Below, in pieces: positions 1 to 8,400 of a DNA stretch of 12,634 nt (positions are counted from its first letter, which is position 1; each line of letters starts with the position of its first letter). The position numbers and the translations under genes are program-made. The stretch is from DHVE2 group archaeon. Lineage in GTDB: Archaea > Thermoplasmatota > Thermoplasmata > Thermoplasmatales > Aciduliprofundaceae. The notes below the pieces were generated by a model. It made no database searches, was not told where the DNA came from, and saw nothing but the letters and a program-made list of their open reading frames with translations. Location: the NCBI GenBank assembly GCA_015520975.1, contig WAOZ01000021.1, forward strand, positions 1-12,634, written 5' to 3'.

Positions 1-331
1 TGTTGAGGGATATTATGGGCACACCGTGGCGGGAATATACCACACCGTCAATTATCTCGCCCATCGCACTCTTCTTACCTATCACGATAGGCGCGGCACT
101 CAACTGCTTTGCTATCAGCCTGAGTTCCCTTGCGATCTCGGTCCTGAGAGCATCGATGTTCATAAGTGCCTTTAGTATAAGAAGCACACGCTCCCGCTTG
201 GCAACAAGATCGAAACTTGCGGATCTAAATAGAGGCTCCGCTATCTCAAAATCACCCTTTTTCAATATCGCACAGATTTCCTTGAGCATCTCGTCCTTTT
301 CCATAACCGGTGTAAAGATTATGCAACTCAT
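1..331 (-). CDS. COG1395-type archaeal transcriptional regulator, C-terminus cut by window edge
   Basis: The minus strand is open from an ATG at 331 to the window edge, giving 110 residues with no stop. The segment FDLVAKRERVLLILKALMNI, then a helix, then IGKKSAMGEIIDGVVYSRHG and VPIISLN, matches my recollection of the N-terminal domain of the archaeal COG1395 family. Those proteins typically read FD-VARR, LL-L-KVL-N-D, then DGVVYERYGIPAI, and carry a Cro/C1-type helix-turn-helix further on. That DNA-binding part would lie outside the window, so the regulator role rests on family knowledge. An internal ATG at residue 10 is an alternative start, since neither start has a clear Shine-Dalgarno site. 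It diverges from the Roadblock gene across a 117-base intergenic region; I see no convincing TATA box on this strand there. Confidence 0.8.
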   Translation of the reverse strand, partial: MSCIIFTPVMEKDEMLKEICAILKKGDFEIAEPLFRSASFDLVAKRERVLLILKALMNIDALRTEIARELRLIAKQLSAAPIVIGKKSAMGEIIDGVVYSRHGVPIISLN

Positions 332-416
332 ATTTATTTTTTTCTGTAATTGCCTTTGAAATCGCAATACAGACATAAGGGGCTTGAATTCGGAAAAAGC
401 GAAATCACGGAGAAAA

Positions 417-426
417 TTATATATAT
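417..426 (+). promoter_or_regulatory. TATA box for the Roadblock/LC7 gene (leaderless start)
   Basis: TTATATATAT is preceded by an A-rich stretch and is centred about 27 bases before the ATG at 449. This is the archaeal TATA-to-start spacing, so transcription probably begins at or next to the start codon. No Shine-Dalgarno sequence lies before the ATG, which agrees with a leaderless message. Confidence 0.65.
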
Positions 427-448
427 CCCTACACCATTATAAGTCTGA

Positions 449-781
449 ATGACTGAGAACATAAAGGATATGCTTGAGTCGATTAAAAGAGTGGATGGTG
501 TCGATAAAGTGGTGCTTGTGAGCCGCACAGGTATGTTCATGGGCGGTGATGAGTTCGAGAATCAGGATACCTTCTCTGCTATGAGCGCAATAGTCCTTGG
601 CGCGTCTGAAACTGCCACATCGGCGATTGGAAATGTGGAGAAAATAGTTGTGAATCTTAATAACGGCCACAAACTCATAATCACGCCCGCGGGTAAAAGA
701 GGGGTTCTTGCAGTACTTGCAAAGAAAGATGTTCACGAAGAAATCAAAGATATTATCGAAAAACTTAAAGAGTTGCTTTAA
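449..781 (+). CDS. Roadblock/LC7 domain protein
   Basis: This 110-residue protein is a single Roadblock/LC7 domain over its whole length. It has an N-terminal helix (MLESIKRVDGV), the strand VDKVVLVSRTGMFM, a small-residue central helix (AMSAIVLGASETATSAIG), then VEKIVVNLNNGHKLIITPAG and GVLAVLAKKD. It closes with an amphipathic Lys/Glu helix. In other prokaryotes such domains work as dimers with small Ras-like GTPases or in signalling and motility; no GTPase gene is visible here, so the partner is unknown. The start is fixed by the TATA box 27 bases upstream. Its stop codon overlaps the stop of the convergent PHP gene by four bases. Confidence 0.85.
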   Translation: MTENIKDMLESIKRVDGVDKVVLVSRTGMFMGGDEFENQDTFSAMSAIVLGASETATSAIGNVEKIVVNLNNGHKLIITPAGKRGVLAVLAKKDVHEEIKDIIEKLKELL

Positions 782-1434
782 ATCTTTTTAAAACCTCTAC
801 CAATCCACTCCGTAACCGCTTTTATTACATATCTTGCCGTTTCAACTTTGCTTCGCGATTGCCCGAAAATATCTATATCTCCTTTTAGTACTGCTTCGAG
901 AATCTCTTCAGGTGAATCTGCATGAACAATAATACCTGCCTTACCCAGCTCATCCGGGAAATGCGCATCGCTCCCTGCGGTTAAAGGTTTGCGAAGCTTA
1001 GTGGCGAGTTCCCTAGCTCTGGAATTTGAGCGGGGGCTGCATCTACCGTTGAACACCTCAATGGCATCAAATTTAGCAGAATTTTTCGTAACATTCTCCT
1101 CACCTATGCCTGACCAGAATCGATAGGGATGTGCTGCCACCGCGATACCACCGAGATCTTTTATTTTTTCAATTGTTTCTTCAATACTAAGCCCGCGAGG
1201 TATTAGTTCCTCCACACCGTAAGCCAGAACATGACCTGATGCGGTGGATATCTCAATACCTTTGATCACCGGCATTATTTTCAGTTTTTCGGCGAACAGC
1301 GCGCCTTTTATTTCGTTGTGGTCGGTTATAGCAATCGCGCCCAATCCTTTTTTTCTTGCAAGTTTTAGAATATGGCGTATTTTCATACGTCCATCGGGAG
1401 AGTAGATGCTGTGAATATGCATATCTGCTTTCAT
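778..1434 (-). CDS. PHP-domain metal-dependent phosphoesterase
   Basis: This 218-residue protein carries the full set of PHP metal ligands. DMHIHSIYSPDG gives H6 and H8, AITDHN gives D38 and H39, KGIEIS gives E61, GHVLAYG gives H68, AAHPYRF gives H102, and GSDAHF gives D156 and H158. The family fold binds two or three metal ions and hydrolyses phosphoesters; close relatives include nucleotide/oligonucleotide phosphatases and the PHP domains of polymerases. The substrate cannot be told from sequence. IEVFNGRC followed by an Arg/Ser-rich helix is typical of the standalone PHP group. The ATG overlaps the metG stop (ATGA) and sits behind a GGTG-containing sequence inside the metG end, so translation is probably coupled to metG. 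No extra domain is present. Confidence 0.88.
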   Translation of the reverse strand: MKADMHIHSIYSPDGRMKIRHILKLARKKGLGAIAITDHNEIKGALFAEKLKIMPVIKGIEISTASGHVLAYGVEELIPRGLSIEETIEKIKDLGGIAVAAHPYRFWSGIGEENVTKNSAKFDAIEVFNGRCSPRSNSRARELATKLRKPLTAGSDAHFPDELGKAGIIVHADSPEEILEAVLKGDIDIFGQSRSKVETARYVIKAVTEWIGRGFKKI

Positions 1435-3635
1435 CTCACTATCCCACCGGGGGTGACCACTCTCTCTGGATAAATGAGAGCATCTCCAACATGGAGTATA
1501 AGTGGTTTTTTATCCAGAAACACCACGCACTGTTTGTTCTTCCATTCCTCGGGTGCAGAATGATCAATGATGTACTCTTTATCCGCTTTAACCGTGATTT
1601 TGTTTCCGGTATCAGTTATTATGCCCGAGATGATTTTGAGTTTCTTGAACTTTTTAAATTTAAGTACCGCTCTGTGAGAGGATTCAATGCCGTTTGCCAT
1701 CACATAGGTACCTGCTTTTACATTATCTCCGGGAGTCAGAAGTGCAACAGTTTCACCGTCATCGGCGGCAAGGAGCATGCCCTGAGATTCGTAGCCTCTG
1801 ATTTTTGCAGGTTCGAGATTTGCAACCACGACCACCTTTTTGCCCAGCAGTTCATCTTTTCTGTAATAGGGCCTCATCCCTGCGATAATCTGCCTTGTCT
1901 CCGTGCCAAGGTTCACTTTCATTATGTAAAGCTTATCGGCATCGGGATGTTCTACAACCTCTTCAATAACGCCTATTCTGAGTTCTATCTGCTCCCATTT
2001 TTCGTATCTTTCTTCCTCTCTTGTTATCTTTTTGTAAAGAACCTCGGGCTTGTTCAGTTTCTGACCTTCTGGAACGGGTTCGATGGCATCGTCCCATCCG
2101 TACTCTTCTATGCTCTTTTCGTAACCCAGATATCTCCAGATTTTTCTGGACGAGAATGGGAGATAGGGATAGCCGAGCACGGCGAGTGCCTTCACTATCT
2201 GCAAGGATATATTTATCGCCGTGGCGCATTTGTTCCGGTCATTTTTGCACAGTGCCCACGGCGCTTTTTTATCGAAATAAACATTGCCATATCGGGCAAG
2301 ATTGAGCCATACTTTAAACGCTTTTTTCAACTCGACTTTTTCAAGATAATTCTCCATATCTTTCTTTGTTTTCTCTATAAGTTCAAGCGCCTCTTTGTCA
2401 GTGTCATCGATCTCTCCTCGCGGCGGAATCTCACCAAAGTTTCTGTAAGCGAATATCAATGCGCGATGAATGAAATTTCCAAATTTGTCCACGAGTTCTT
2501 CGTTAACTTTCTGAACGAAATCGTCCCAAGTGAAATCCGAATCCCGATGCTCCGGCATATTGAGAGCGGTGTAGAATCGGATTATATCTGGATCAAAATT
2601 CGCAAGCAGTTCAGGCATCCAGACGCCGATTCCCCTGCTCTTAGAGAATTTCTCACCCGAAAAGCGTAGATACTCATTTGCCACAACATTGTACGGTAAA
2701 TTCAGTTCTCCATGAGCCATCAGCATTGCGGGCCATATTATCGTATGGAACGGGATGTTATCCTTTCCAAGGAAATAATAATGTCTTGCATTTTTATCAA
2801 GCCAGAACGCTCTCCAGCTATTGCCCGTTCTTCTGGACCACTCCACACTCGCCGATAGGTATCCTATCACAGCCTCAAACCATACATATATTCTTTTGTG
2901 CTCGAAATTAGCAAGAGGTACCTCCACACCCCATTCGATGTCCCTCGTAATTGCCCTATCCTTCAGACCGGATTTTACAAAATTGCGTGTGAAATTTATC
3001 ACATTATCTCTCCAGTAAGTTTTATCCGCAAGCCATCTGAGTATATCTTTTTCCAGCTTGGAAAGCGCAAAAAATATGTGCTCCGTCTCCCGAAACTCGG
3101 GCTGTGCGCCACAAATAGCGCATCGGGAATTGATTAAATCTTTGGGATCAAGCGTTTTGCCGCAGGAATCGCACTGATCTCCACGCGCGTTTTCATAGCC
3201 GCAGTAAGGGCAGGTACCTTCAACATACCTATCTGGAAGAAATCTATTGCAATTTGGACAGTACGGAGAGATCATAGTGTCCTTGTAAAGATACCCGTTT
3301 TCCATCAGCCTGAGAAAGAATCTCTTAACCACATCCTTGTGATGGGGATGAGATGTCCGAAAATAAAGATCGAACGATATGCCGAGTTTTTCCATAACTT
3401 CGGCGTTTATGCGATGATATCTATCCGCGATCTCCCGCGGGGTCTTTCCCTCCTTCTCCGCGGTTATCGTGATTGGCGTACCGTGCTCATCGCTACCGGA
3501 TACCATCAGAACCTCATTTCCCCTGAGCCGTTGATATCGCGCAAATATGTCCGCGGGAAGATATGCACCTGCGATATGCCCTAAATGAATCGGGCCGTTG
3601 GCGTAAGGCCAGGCAACACCTATGAACACGCGCAT
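1431..3635 (-). CDS. metG: Methionyl-tRNA synthetase with C-terminal tRNA-binding domain
   Basis: This 734-residue class I synthetase charges tRNA(Met) with methionine in the cytosol. The Rossmann core opens with FIGVAWPYANGPIHLGH; HLGH at 17-20 is the HIGH signature. Zinc knuckles use Cys 126/129/142/145 and 155/158/172/175, so two knuckles are present. VWFEAVIGYL and the WPAML region form the Met pocket, and KFSKS at 329-333 is the KMSKS loop. An anticodon-binding helical domain follows (about 370-540), then an EMAP-II/Trbp111-type OB-fold (about 549-645; LRIGVI, HPDADKLY, VVVVANLEPAKIRG, SQGMLLA). About 85 further residues look like a second, degenerate OB-fold. The start is supported by a TATA box 26 bases upstream. 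It shares an ATGA overlap with the PHP gene downstream. Confidence 0.97.
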   Translation of the reverse strand: MRVFIGVAWPYANGPIHLGHIAGAYLPADIFARYQRLRGNEVLMVSGSDEHGTPITITAEKEGKTPREIADRYHRINAEVMEKLGISFDLYFRTSHPHHKDVVKRFFLRLMENGYLYKDTMISPYCPNCNRFLPDRYVEGTCPYCGYENARGDQCDSCGKTLDPKDLINSRCAICGAQPEFRETEHIFFALSKLEKDILRWLADKTYWRDNVINFTRNFVKSGLKDRAITRDIEWGVEVPLANFEHKRIYVWFEAVIGYLSASVEWSRRTGNSWRAFWLDKNARHYYFLGKDNIPFHTIIWPAMLMAHGELNLPYNVVANEYLRFSGEKFSKSRGIGVWMPELLANFDPDIIRFYTALNMPEHRDSDFTWDDFVQKVNEELVDKFGNFIHRALIFAYRNFGEIPPRGEIDDTDKEALELIEKTKKDMENYLEKVELKKAFKVWLNLARYGNVYFDKKAPWALCKNDRNKCATAINISLQIVKALAVLGYPYLPFSSRKIWRYLGYEKSIEEYGWDDAIEPVPEGQKLNKPEVLYKKITREEERYEKWEQIELRIGVIEEVVEHPDADKLYIMKVNLGTETRQIIAGMRPYYRKDELLGKKVVVVANLEPAKIRGYESQGMLLAADDGETVALLTPGDNVKAGTYVMANGIESSHRAVLKFKKFKKLKIISGIITDTGNKITVKADKEYIIDHSAPEEWKNKQCVVFLDKKPLILHVGDALIYPERVVTPGGIVR

Positions 3636-3656
3636 GGTCGCGTTATAGTGCTGAAC

Positions 3657-3665
3657 TTATTTAAT
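3657..3665 (-). promoter_or_regulatory. TATA box for metG
   Basis: Read on the minus strand this is ATTAAATAA, centred 26 bases before the metG ATG at 3635. It lies in the 43-base gap behind the preceding minus-strand gene, so metG and the PHP gene probably have their own promoter and a leaderless message. No Shine-Dalgarno site is seen before the ATG. Confidence 0.65.
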
Positions 3666-3678
3666 TTTTAGTATTCGT

Positions 3679-4020
3679 TTACTGAACCCTTGTGCCACCG
3701 CTTATTGTACCCACCGCACTTATAATGGATTCCGCAAGCTGGTTCAACTCATTCTGTCTGGACATGGCGATCAATCCGCCTTTCAGAAAAGCGGTTCCTT
3801 CACTGCCAGTATCGATTCTCATATAGATATCTGTTTTCTGCGGGTAAAGATAAACTCTTATCGCTCCTTTCCACAGCGCACTTCCACGGGAAACCTCTAT
3901 TACTCTCCATCCTCCACTTATGTAATATCTTGTATCATAGCCGTACTGTCTCAACCACGCTTCGAGTCTTCTGACAACTTCGTCAATACCCAATTTTGTG
4001 TTCGTGTATCGCGCTTCCAT
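3679..4020 (-). CDS. Hypothetical protein, 113 residues
   Basis: I do not recognise this small protein. It starts at MEARYTNTKLGIDEV, which I chose because a TATA box lies 28 bases upstream. Longer in-frame versions would run through that promoter and the divergent gene's promoter. The sequence suggests a compact alpha/beta fold: a helix (IDEVVRRLEAWLRQYGY), two to four strands (TRYYISGG, WRVIEVSRG, AIRVYLYPQ, TDIYMRID), then a C-terminal helix (NELNQLAESIISAVG). There is no signal peptide, membrane helix or cysteine cluster. It is on the same strand as metG, but metG has its own promoter, so co-regulation is uncertain. It diverges from the PP-loop gene. Confidence 0.75.
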   Translation of the reverse strand: MEARYTNTKLGIDEVVRRLEAWLRQYGYDTRYYISGGWRVIEVSRGSALWKGAIRVYLYPQKTDIYMRIDTGSEGTAFLKGGLIAMSRQNELNQLAESIISAVGTISGGTRVQ

Positions 4021-4042
4021 AGCACGCTTATATTTTAAATCT

Positions 4043-4053
4043 GATATATAAAT
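4043..4053 (-). promoter_or_regulatory. TATA box for the 113-residue gene
   Basis: Read on the minus strand the core is TTTATATAT, centred about 28 bases before the ATG at 4020. It marks the shorter start of that gene as the real one and implies a leaderless transcript. Confidence 0.6.
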
Positions 4054-4085
4054 GTTTTGAATCATCAAAGACACAACTCCCGAAA

Positions 4086-4097
4086 AATTATTAAATT
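4086..4097 (+). promoter_or_regulatory. TATA box for the PP-loop gene, inside a short inverted repeat
   Basis: The AT-rich box around ATTATTAAATT is centred about 26 bases before the GTG at 4117. It is flanked by CCCG (4079-4082) and CGGG (4099-4102), a short inverted repeat that encloses the box. The repeat is too short to be called an operator with confidence. The TATA spacing is the main reason for choosing GTG as start. Confidence 0.55.
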
Positions 4098-4116
4098 GCG
4101 GGATAATGGGTGTGGT

Positions 4117-5397
4117 GTGGAAATAGGCTGGTGTCCCAGATGCAATGTCCCTGTACGCGGGAAAAGATGCAACATATGCGGAAGCGAGCCGCATCAGATA
4201 AAGTTCCATGATTTAGGTGATATTCGTCCTGCATCAGAATACGAGAAAAAGATACTGATCTCGAGAATACCCTTTAAGGAGGTTAAAAACTATGTTAGAA
4301 ACAGAATCGTGCTTTTATCCCGTCAGCCCGGCCTGGATTATCGAAAAGATGTATTTATCGACGGGTTCAGATTTGGTACCCTTGAGTATGTGAAAAACGG
4401 CAGATGGCGATGGCGTTTTTATCCCAGCGGTAAGGGTGCCGCGCTTATGTACCACCTTACAGGCCATATATGCTTTGACATAGATTCCAGCAAACATTTG
4501 AAAGGAAAAAAGCTGAAAAAGGAAATCGACGGGGAATGGGATATAATGAGTTCTGGTAACTGCATAGGTGTGGTTATCAGAACAGAGGATGGTGTGAAAA
4601 TAAAGGACATTTACTGCAAACCGGTAAAGCACAGAAAAAGAGCATCTATGAAAGACGCTGTTCGCGCGAATATCGGCTATCTCAGGTACATGGAAAAAAA
4701 GGGTGTGAAAATTATAGAGAGAAATCGGGCTACAATGGCTGCTTTCAGCGGCGGAAAGGACAGTGAGGTCTCGCTTTACATGGCCACGCTGGCGGGTGTG
4801 AGCAAGGCAGTATTTGTAAACACAGGTATGGAATTTCTCGAAACTGAGCGTTTTGTTTATAATTTTGCAGATTTTCTTGATGTGGAGCTCATTGAACTTC
4901 ATCCCGATTTGGATTTCTGGGACCTTATCAAAAATAATGGAATTCCCACAAAGGATCACAGATGGTGCACCGCTGCGCTTAAAATAAACACGCTCAAAAA
5001 ACTTAGCGGTACGATGGTAGATGGAATGCGTAAATACGAATCCGAGAGAAGAATGCATGCTTCCCAGAGCAAACGGATTGGAAATTTGAAAGTTATCTAC
5101 CCGATCTTTGATGCCCTTGCTCTAGATATATGGCTCTACATAAAGTGGAAAGGCCTGCCGTACAATCCTCTCTACGATATGGGATACGAGAGATTGGGGT
5201 GCTACATGTGTCCCTCAATGCTTAATGCGGAATTTCATAATCTTAAAAAAACGCATCCCGAGCTGTTTAAAAAATGGAGCAGATACCTTAAATCGTGCGG
5301 TTTTTCAAATGAGGATATACTTGATGGTTTATGGCGGTGGAAGACCCCACCACCGAAAATACGAGAGCTTATCGTCGACAGGAATCGTAAGATTTAA
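4117..5397 (+). CDS. Zinc-ribbon PP-loop protein of the PAPS-reductase family
   Basis: A 426-residue protein when started at the GTG, which has a TATA box 26 bases upstream. An ATG at 4057 would put the divergent gene's promoter side and this gene's own TATA box inside the coding region. Residues 5-21 hold a zinc ribbon (WCPRC, then CNIC). A central region of about 170 residues follows, possibly RNA-binding-like but not assigned. The PP-loop ATPase domain starts near 205, with SGGKDS at 211-216 binding ATP phosphates. RWCTAALK (C284) and GCYMCPS (C362, C365) follow, three cysteines that could hold a metal or Fe-S cluster. The family activates a substrate by adenylation or reduces (phospho)adenylylsulfate. 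With the added ribbon, a sulfur-transfer or RNA-modification role is as likely as sulfate reduction. No sulfate-assimilation genes are nearby. Confidence 0.85.
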   Translation: MEIGWCPRCNVPVRGKRCNICGSEPHQIKFHDLGDIRPASEYEKKILISRIPFKEVKNYVRNRIVLLSRQPGLDYRKDVFIDGFRFGTLEYVKNGRWRWRFYPSGKGAALMYHLTGHICFDIDSSKHLKGKKLKKEIDGEWDIMSSGNCIGVVIRTEDGVKIKDIYCKPVKHRKRASMKDAVRANIGYLRYMEKKGVKIIERNRATMAAFSGGKDSEVSLYMATLAGVSKAVFVNTGMEFLETERFVYNFADFLDVELIELHPDLDFWDLIKNNGIPTKDHRWCTAALKINTLKKLSGTMVDGMRKYESERRMHASQSKRIGNLKVIYPIFDALALDIWLYIKWKGLPYNPLYDMGYERLGCYMCPSMLNAEFHNLKKTHPELFKKWSRYLKSCGFSNEDILDGLWRWKTPPPKIRELIVDRNRKI

Positions 5398-5400
5398 ATA
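5393..5400 (+). promoter_or_regulatory. TATA box of the surface-protein operon, over the upstream stop codon
   Basis: TTTAAATA is centred about 27 bases before the ATG at 5424 and includes the TAA stop of the PP-loop gene (5395-5397). The surface operon therefore probably has its own promoter and a leaderless first gene, although the intergenic gap is only 26 bases. Confidence 0.6.
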
Positions 5401-5423
5401 CCAACTTTTGATTAATAAGCAAT

Positions 5424-8400
5424 ATGCTTTCAATTCCTTTTGTAGGTGAGTTAAGGTCAAAAATTCTAAAAGAGGCGGGTTTTTCCTCGGTTAAAGATAT
5501 TACTGAGGCCTCAGTTGATGCTTTAAGTGAGCTTGATGGATTCAGCCAAGTTATTGCGGAAGAGATTAAAAAATACGCGGATAAAGTTAGAGAAGATTAT
5601 TCAGTACCCAAGGAAACGGTGTTTCGTGAGTTCAGATGTCCAGAATGCGGTGCAGTAGTCAGCGAAATTGAGCCATACTGCCACAAATGCGGGTACAAAT
5701 TTTTCACGCCACCGGAAAAATACGAAGAAAATAAAGAGAGGCTTGCAGATGTAATAATAGGCATATATCGAGATCCAGAAAACACGGAGCTGTGGAGAGA
5801 GGGTGCTAAGATTCTGAAGCTGATGGATCTCACATCGAAATCTTCCGATTTCCGATTTAAAGCGAGCGCTATAGAATTTGAGCATCTTGAACGCGAAGAA
5901 ATAAAAAGAGGGAGAGAGGAAAAGAAGCTGTATACAGATAAGGAGAAACCTGTAATCAGGCTTTCGGAGCTTTACAAAAAAAGCATGGTAAACGGTCTCG
6001 TGAATGGTACAGGGAGCTTAAAAAAAGAAATTGAGAAAGATACGAGATCGCGATATTTTGTACCCATTGTGGTGCTGTTTCTAATCATACCTGTGCTTTT
6101 CACATCTGTGATGATATTTGCATTATCCCCGCCCGTGGTGATCGATGGGAGTTTCTCCGACTGGAGCAAGGCGCCTTCGCTTAACGAGTATTCTGGTAAT
6201 TTCGATGCGATTAAATACGAGTGCTATGGCGGTTATACTTATCTTTATATCAGCTCTGCCCATATTACGACCGGTGCACGGCTGCTTGTTCTCATAGATG
6301 ATGACGAAAACTTAACCACCGGGTATCCCTATAAAGGGCTTGGCGTTGACAAATTTATCTATATACATATTGGTAAAAATTCAGAGGGCACACTTTACGG
6401 ATATGAAAACGGTGTATGGAGCAAGCTGGGTACGGTGATATATGCGTATTCGCGAGGTGGTCTCGAGCTCAAAACTGCTTATTTTGGCGATAAGGCAATG
6501 TTTCTGGTGAGTGTAGCATCCAGCGATGGAACGGTATACGAATCAACCGTGTTATCCACTTCGAGCCTTCTCTACATAGAATACAGGGGAGGTACCGTGG
6601 TTAATTCTGGAGATGTTATTGAGAGCGTTTATCTCTGGAACGCTTATACGGGAAAAATCGAACTGAAATCTATTGATATTGTCAATATTGGAAACGGAAG
6701 CGCCAGAATAAATATCAAATACAACGGTTATGGAGATATCGTATATGTAAAACCAGGAGTGAATCATGTAGAACTCAATCCCTATCTTGCGGTTAACACA
6801 AAGACAGAACTCGTGATAACATATGTTGATGGGGGTAGCAAATATCAAACTCTAAAATTCAAAATTCAGACAAATTATTTGCAGTATAGCGTAGATTATA
6901 GCAATGGCAGTTATATAATGGGTATCCCGAATAGACCCACCGTGGATGGCGTGTTTCTGGACTGGTATAACAGAAGCGTTGAGAGTCCTCGCAACTCCGC
7001 CATACCCGCGTCAATAGATATCCGTGATTATGGGAAATTCGTATCCAACAGTACCTATGTGTATATTCAAACCTACGGAAATCTGTTTGAAGGATATATA
7101 CCGAATATTGCAATTTACGGAAACGGTACATCTACAGCGAACATCACGACCAATCCTTCCCTTCCAAACGATACGCTTGAAATTTATATAGATACGGACC
7201 ATAATTATGCTACGGGATACAGAATAGGTAATATAGGCGCGGAGATTAAAGTTATGATAACAGGCTACGGCTCCAAGATTCAGAAAACGGAAGAATACAG
7301 ATGGGAATCAGATAAATGGCTTAAAATTGATGAATACAAAATCAAAACTGCGAAAAATGCTAAAGAACTTGAAACCTCCGTCGGGATAAGTGGAGATGTG
7401 TACTTCAGGCTTGTAAATTGGAGGGGTGTGTATGATGCATTGTTCAAATCAATGATACCCGAAGTAAATACGGAGAAATATGTAAATGAAACAAAGGGCG
7501 ATGTGAAAGGAGTACATACTTTAGCAAAGAGTGTAACTCCGAAACTTGTTGGGAAATACTCATTTGCACAATTGAAAGCATTATTCGGTACTGATGTTCA
7601 GGTTACTAATTCCACTAAAAACGAAACACGGCCAACGATCACAGAGACTTCAGATGGAACACTCTGGGTAACTTACGATTATGAGTATTCAGCAACGGAC
7701 TATGACTTATATTTTGCGAATTCCACGGACGGGGGATTGACCTGGAATGTATACGCACTTGATACTACAACATATGATATCCGGAATCCTGTTATAGTAT
7801 CTAACAACACTACAGTTCTGATATTTTTTGAAAATCACACATCTGGATCTTATTTCAAATACTATGCACATAGTATAAACGAAGGCACCACTTGGCACAT
7901 TTATTCCATATCCACTTGGACATGGTGGTCGAATATATACAACATATCAGCAGTGCAGTACACTATTTCAACATCCACATATATTTATGTGTTTTTCGAG
8001 TACAGATATGCTTCCACAGACTATGATGTAGGTTATATTAAATCTCCAAACGGAGGGAAAACTTGGTATAATTATAGTTCATATCCAAATGCTATCGCCC
8101 AAACTTCGAATTGGGAAGGGCATCCTTCCGTAAGCATATATACTGGCACGACACCAAAAGTGTTTATAGCCTATGACTGGTACGATTCTAAATTAAATAA
8201 ATGGAATGTCACAGTTCTTAATAACTCCAATATGAACGATACGAAATGGTGGGGATATATTTTCACATCCAAATACGGTAGAAATTACACCTATCCAGCG
8301 GTATATGCAACTTCAAACGTTGTGTATTTATGCTTTGAGTACGAATACTCAGCAAGCGATCATAATATCATGCTCTGGAATAGTACTTCTGCAGGTTATT

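Noticed and set aside
1356..2669. 437-codon plus-strand open frame opposite metG
   Set aside because: It is the antisense shadow of metG, whose minus-strand frame has clear synthetase motifs; the plus-strand translation has no recognisable domain.
4021..4209. Longer N-terminus for the 113-residue gene (176-residue version)
   Set aside because: It would cross both divergent promoters and the start of the PP-loop gene, and a good TATA box lies 28 bases before the ATG at 4020.
4315..5058. 247-codon minus-strand open frame opposite the PP-loop gene
   Set aside because: The plus-strand frame has the SGGKDS and cysteine motifs; the minus frame has none.
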